Shown here piece after piece: positions 52,101-55,100 of a stretch of DNA of 64,000 nucleotides (its first letter is position 1; each line of letters starts with the position of its first letter). A program made the position numbers and the translations under genes. The notes under the pieces were generated by a model, which saw nothing but the letters and a program-made list of their open reading frames with translations, was not told where the DNA came from and did no database searches. Source of the stretch: Anticarsia gemmatalis (taxonomy: Eukaryota; Arthropoda; Insecta; Lepidoptera; Erebidae); assembly GCF_050436995.1 (NCBI RefSeq), contig NC_134757.1:2492501-2556500 (forward strand), written 5' to 3'.

Positions 52101-55100
52101 AAGGGCTAATACATTTGCTGTCACTTTATCTATTAAATAGGTTATTGAACATTTATTCGTAGACCGTATAATTGGTATTTATGATAATATCGGTCTGTCT
52201 CACCAGCCTGATAACAAACACTACCAAAATTAAATGAAACAGTGCCTCGATTCTCTACTACTATCGACTACCGACAACCGAACTGTCATAGAGAAATTTT
52301 GTATGAAAATCTAATCAGCGCCCCTGACGGGTGTCATAGGAAACATTTTGGCAGTAGGTGCATTCTAAATGTCAAAATTTCGATAGCTAGCCGGTTGTCG
52401 GTAGTCGATAGTGGCACAGAATCGGGGTACTTCTGGGATTTTCATACAAAATTTCTCGATGACAGGTCGGTTGTCGGTAGTCGATAGTAGTTGTGAATCG
52501 AGCTACAGGTCCTTCATAATTAGTTAAAATACTTACTAAGTCGGAAGGGGCCATTTTAATAGTTGCGTGTCGACCGATCGAAGACAAAAACTAGTTGCGA
52601 CTTGCATATTATAGTTGATACGAAATTGTTGTTTAACATTGTATTGAGTCAACGTATCAGTGAGTCAGGCAGTGAGTCACTCGCGATCAACATGTGAGTA
52701 ACATCCACGAATATTATCTTGTTTATCATTCAACGCATTCTTAACTTTTTTTTGGAGGTAAGTCTGAAGAGGTGTGTGACTTGTGAGCTACTTTTGTTGC
52801 CTGTTTGTATGTTATATAGATGTATGTGACTGTCTCTGTGGCGCGGTAGTGTATGTGACTGCGGCGCAAGAAATCTCGGTCTAAAAAAATTCTCAGGTAT
52901 GGCCCAGAGTTAAGAAATTGAGGTCTTAGACCTGCGTGCTTCGGGGAGTACGGTCCTGCGCCTGACCTGTCTCTGGTCAGGCGCAGGATCGTGGGATCAA
53001 CTGGCCGTCGTAACCGTGTATTATATTATGTTCAGTTTGAATATGTTAGTTCACGAAATAGAGTCTGTACGTATATGCAGGAAACAATTCCTGGCATAAG
53101 CAATAGTAGTTTTGAAAAAAGTCATGGTCCTTTTCTGACATTATCACCGGATGTAAAAGCAAACGTTACTTATCAAAAACGTAACGTGAACGTCCGTTGT
53201 TATGTTACTTACGCAAGGAATGCCGGTGACGCGTGCTCGTACACCCACGTGGGATCCGTATACGAACCGATTGTACGAGTGACATTGAATTACGTCACGA
53301 GGACGCCGGCAAACGTAGTGAGAATCACTTATTATTATCACGTGTTGGTAGGTACTCCCAGCGTACGGTATGATTAGTTCGAGAGTATCGACAACCGGCT
53401 TACGAGAATTTTTTGTATGATAGTCTAAATTACCGTCCATCGGCAACGTTCCCAGAATACTGGCAGCATTTAGCCACCTTTACACACACTTTATCGCTTA
53501 TGAGACAACAATCGCGGGTGCAAGGGGAAAGGAAAGACTACGCGCCGCGCTCATCTGTCGAGCCCGCGAAGAAAATCGCGAGCGAAGACCGCGCTGCTTT
53601 CCCGCGTGTTACCTGCACTTTCCTAAGAACGTGCGATAGAGTGTGTGTGTAAAGGCGGCTATTGATTTTGATTTCTGAAGTACATATTTTGTTTCAGGTG
53701 ATTAGTTTTCTAAACTCAGTCTACAAGTTGTTTGATGAAAAGATTGAATGTTATGACGTTTATAAAATTGAGACGATTGGGGATTCATACATGGTTGCTT
53801 CTGGGCTACCGGTGAGGAATGGTAAGTAACGAAATCTAGCTCAGCCCGTTGACTTTTTTTGTTTAAAACCCTCCCCAGGATATGATTCTGCCAAGTTTTA
53901 CTAGAAACAGGCTAGCCGGTTTCCCATCAAAAAAAGATCTAACAAGAAAACTACATTTAGCAACCTACAGCGCTAATTGCAAGCCTAACTGCCTGAGTCA
54001 ACATTTTGTATAAACAATCATCAACAGATAAAAGTCTTCCTAAAATTTCTGTGTGACTGACTGACCGATGGACAACGTACAGCAGAATATTTTAGTTGTA
54101 TGCTCAGCAGTGGGACACATGAAACACATATGAAACATAAATATTTTATACTTTGAAGGCAATAAGCATGCTACGGAAATAGCGAACATGGCACTAGAAC
54201 TGCTTGAAGCGACGTCCATGTGCCGACTGCCGCATCGTCCCGACCAGGTACTTATTTAGGTAACTGTTTGTGTCTATGTATCATATTTTCTTTTATTTAT
54301 TCTCATCTCTCTTATTCATACGTACTCTTATATTTACTACTATTTTGCAAACAAGTAGATTTAGTAATTACTAACATAAGTGTCAACATTTGACACTTAT
54401 GATAGTCAAAATATACAAAAGAATAAAATGATTGTGACAATGTGTAAGTGCGAGCGAGAGACTCTGAAGAAATGACATTAATTAGTTTACACGTTTGAAA
54501 TGGCCCGAGTAGGTATAGTGATTTCTCTTATGTATAGAATTTGACACTTACATATTCTCTGTCCTTTTTATTGGTTGCTTTGGTTTATAGCGTATGCGCA
54601 AAGCCGTCTGATTGGTCCAGCTTTCCCATATCACGTCATTAGCAGCCAATCAGCGCTTGCTTTACCACTGTTATCATTATATGGATCACTTTCATGTACC
54701 GTTCTTTTTGTAGTAGTTGCATGTTTATTTTTATAATTAGTATTTTATTAGGTATGTATACTCGTGTTACGATATAAATCTGTTGTTGCCTTCAAACGCA
54801 ATTCATTGGTGGATTTATTTTGCTGATTTTATCGCCAACAAATCATTAGCTGTCTGTATTTGATGATCAGCCATACGTAAGATACCTATTCTTTTACCGC
54901 GACTTCTGAAAGATTCTGAACGATTTTCAAGGGTAAAAAGTATGCACATCTTTAATTTCTTCCAAACTCTTTTGGAGTTGGCTTCGAGGCTCACGGGATG
55001 GAGCTGAATACCAGTATTTTACATGGAGCGATTGCCTGTCTAACCGCCACAATCCAGTTACCTGGGTTGTGACAAGACTTTCAAGCTTCCGACTGTCAAA

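Noticed and set aside
53000..53446. Frames of 128 and 100 codons on opposite strands.
   Set aside because: No domain, signal peptide or splice context; opposite-strand openness points to base composition. Not called as genes.
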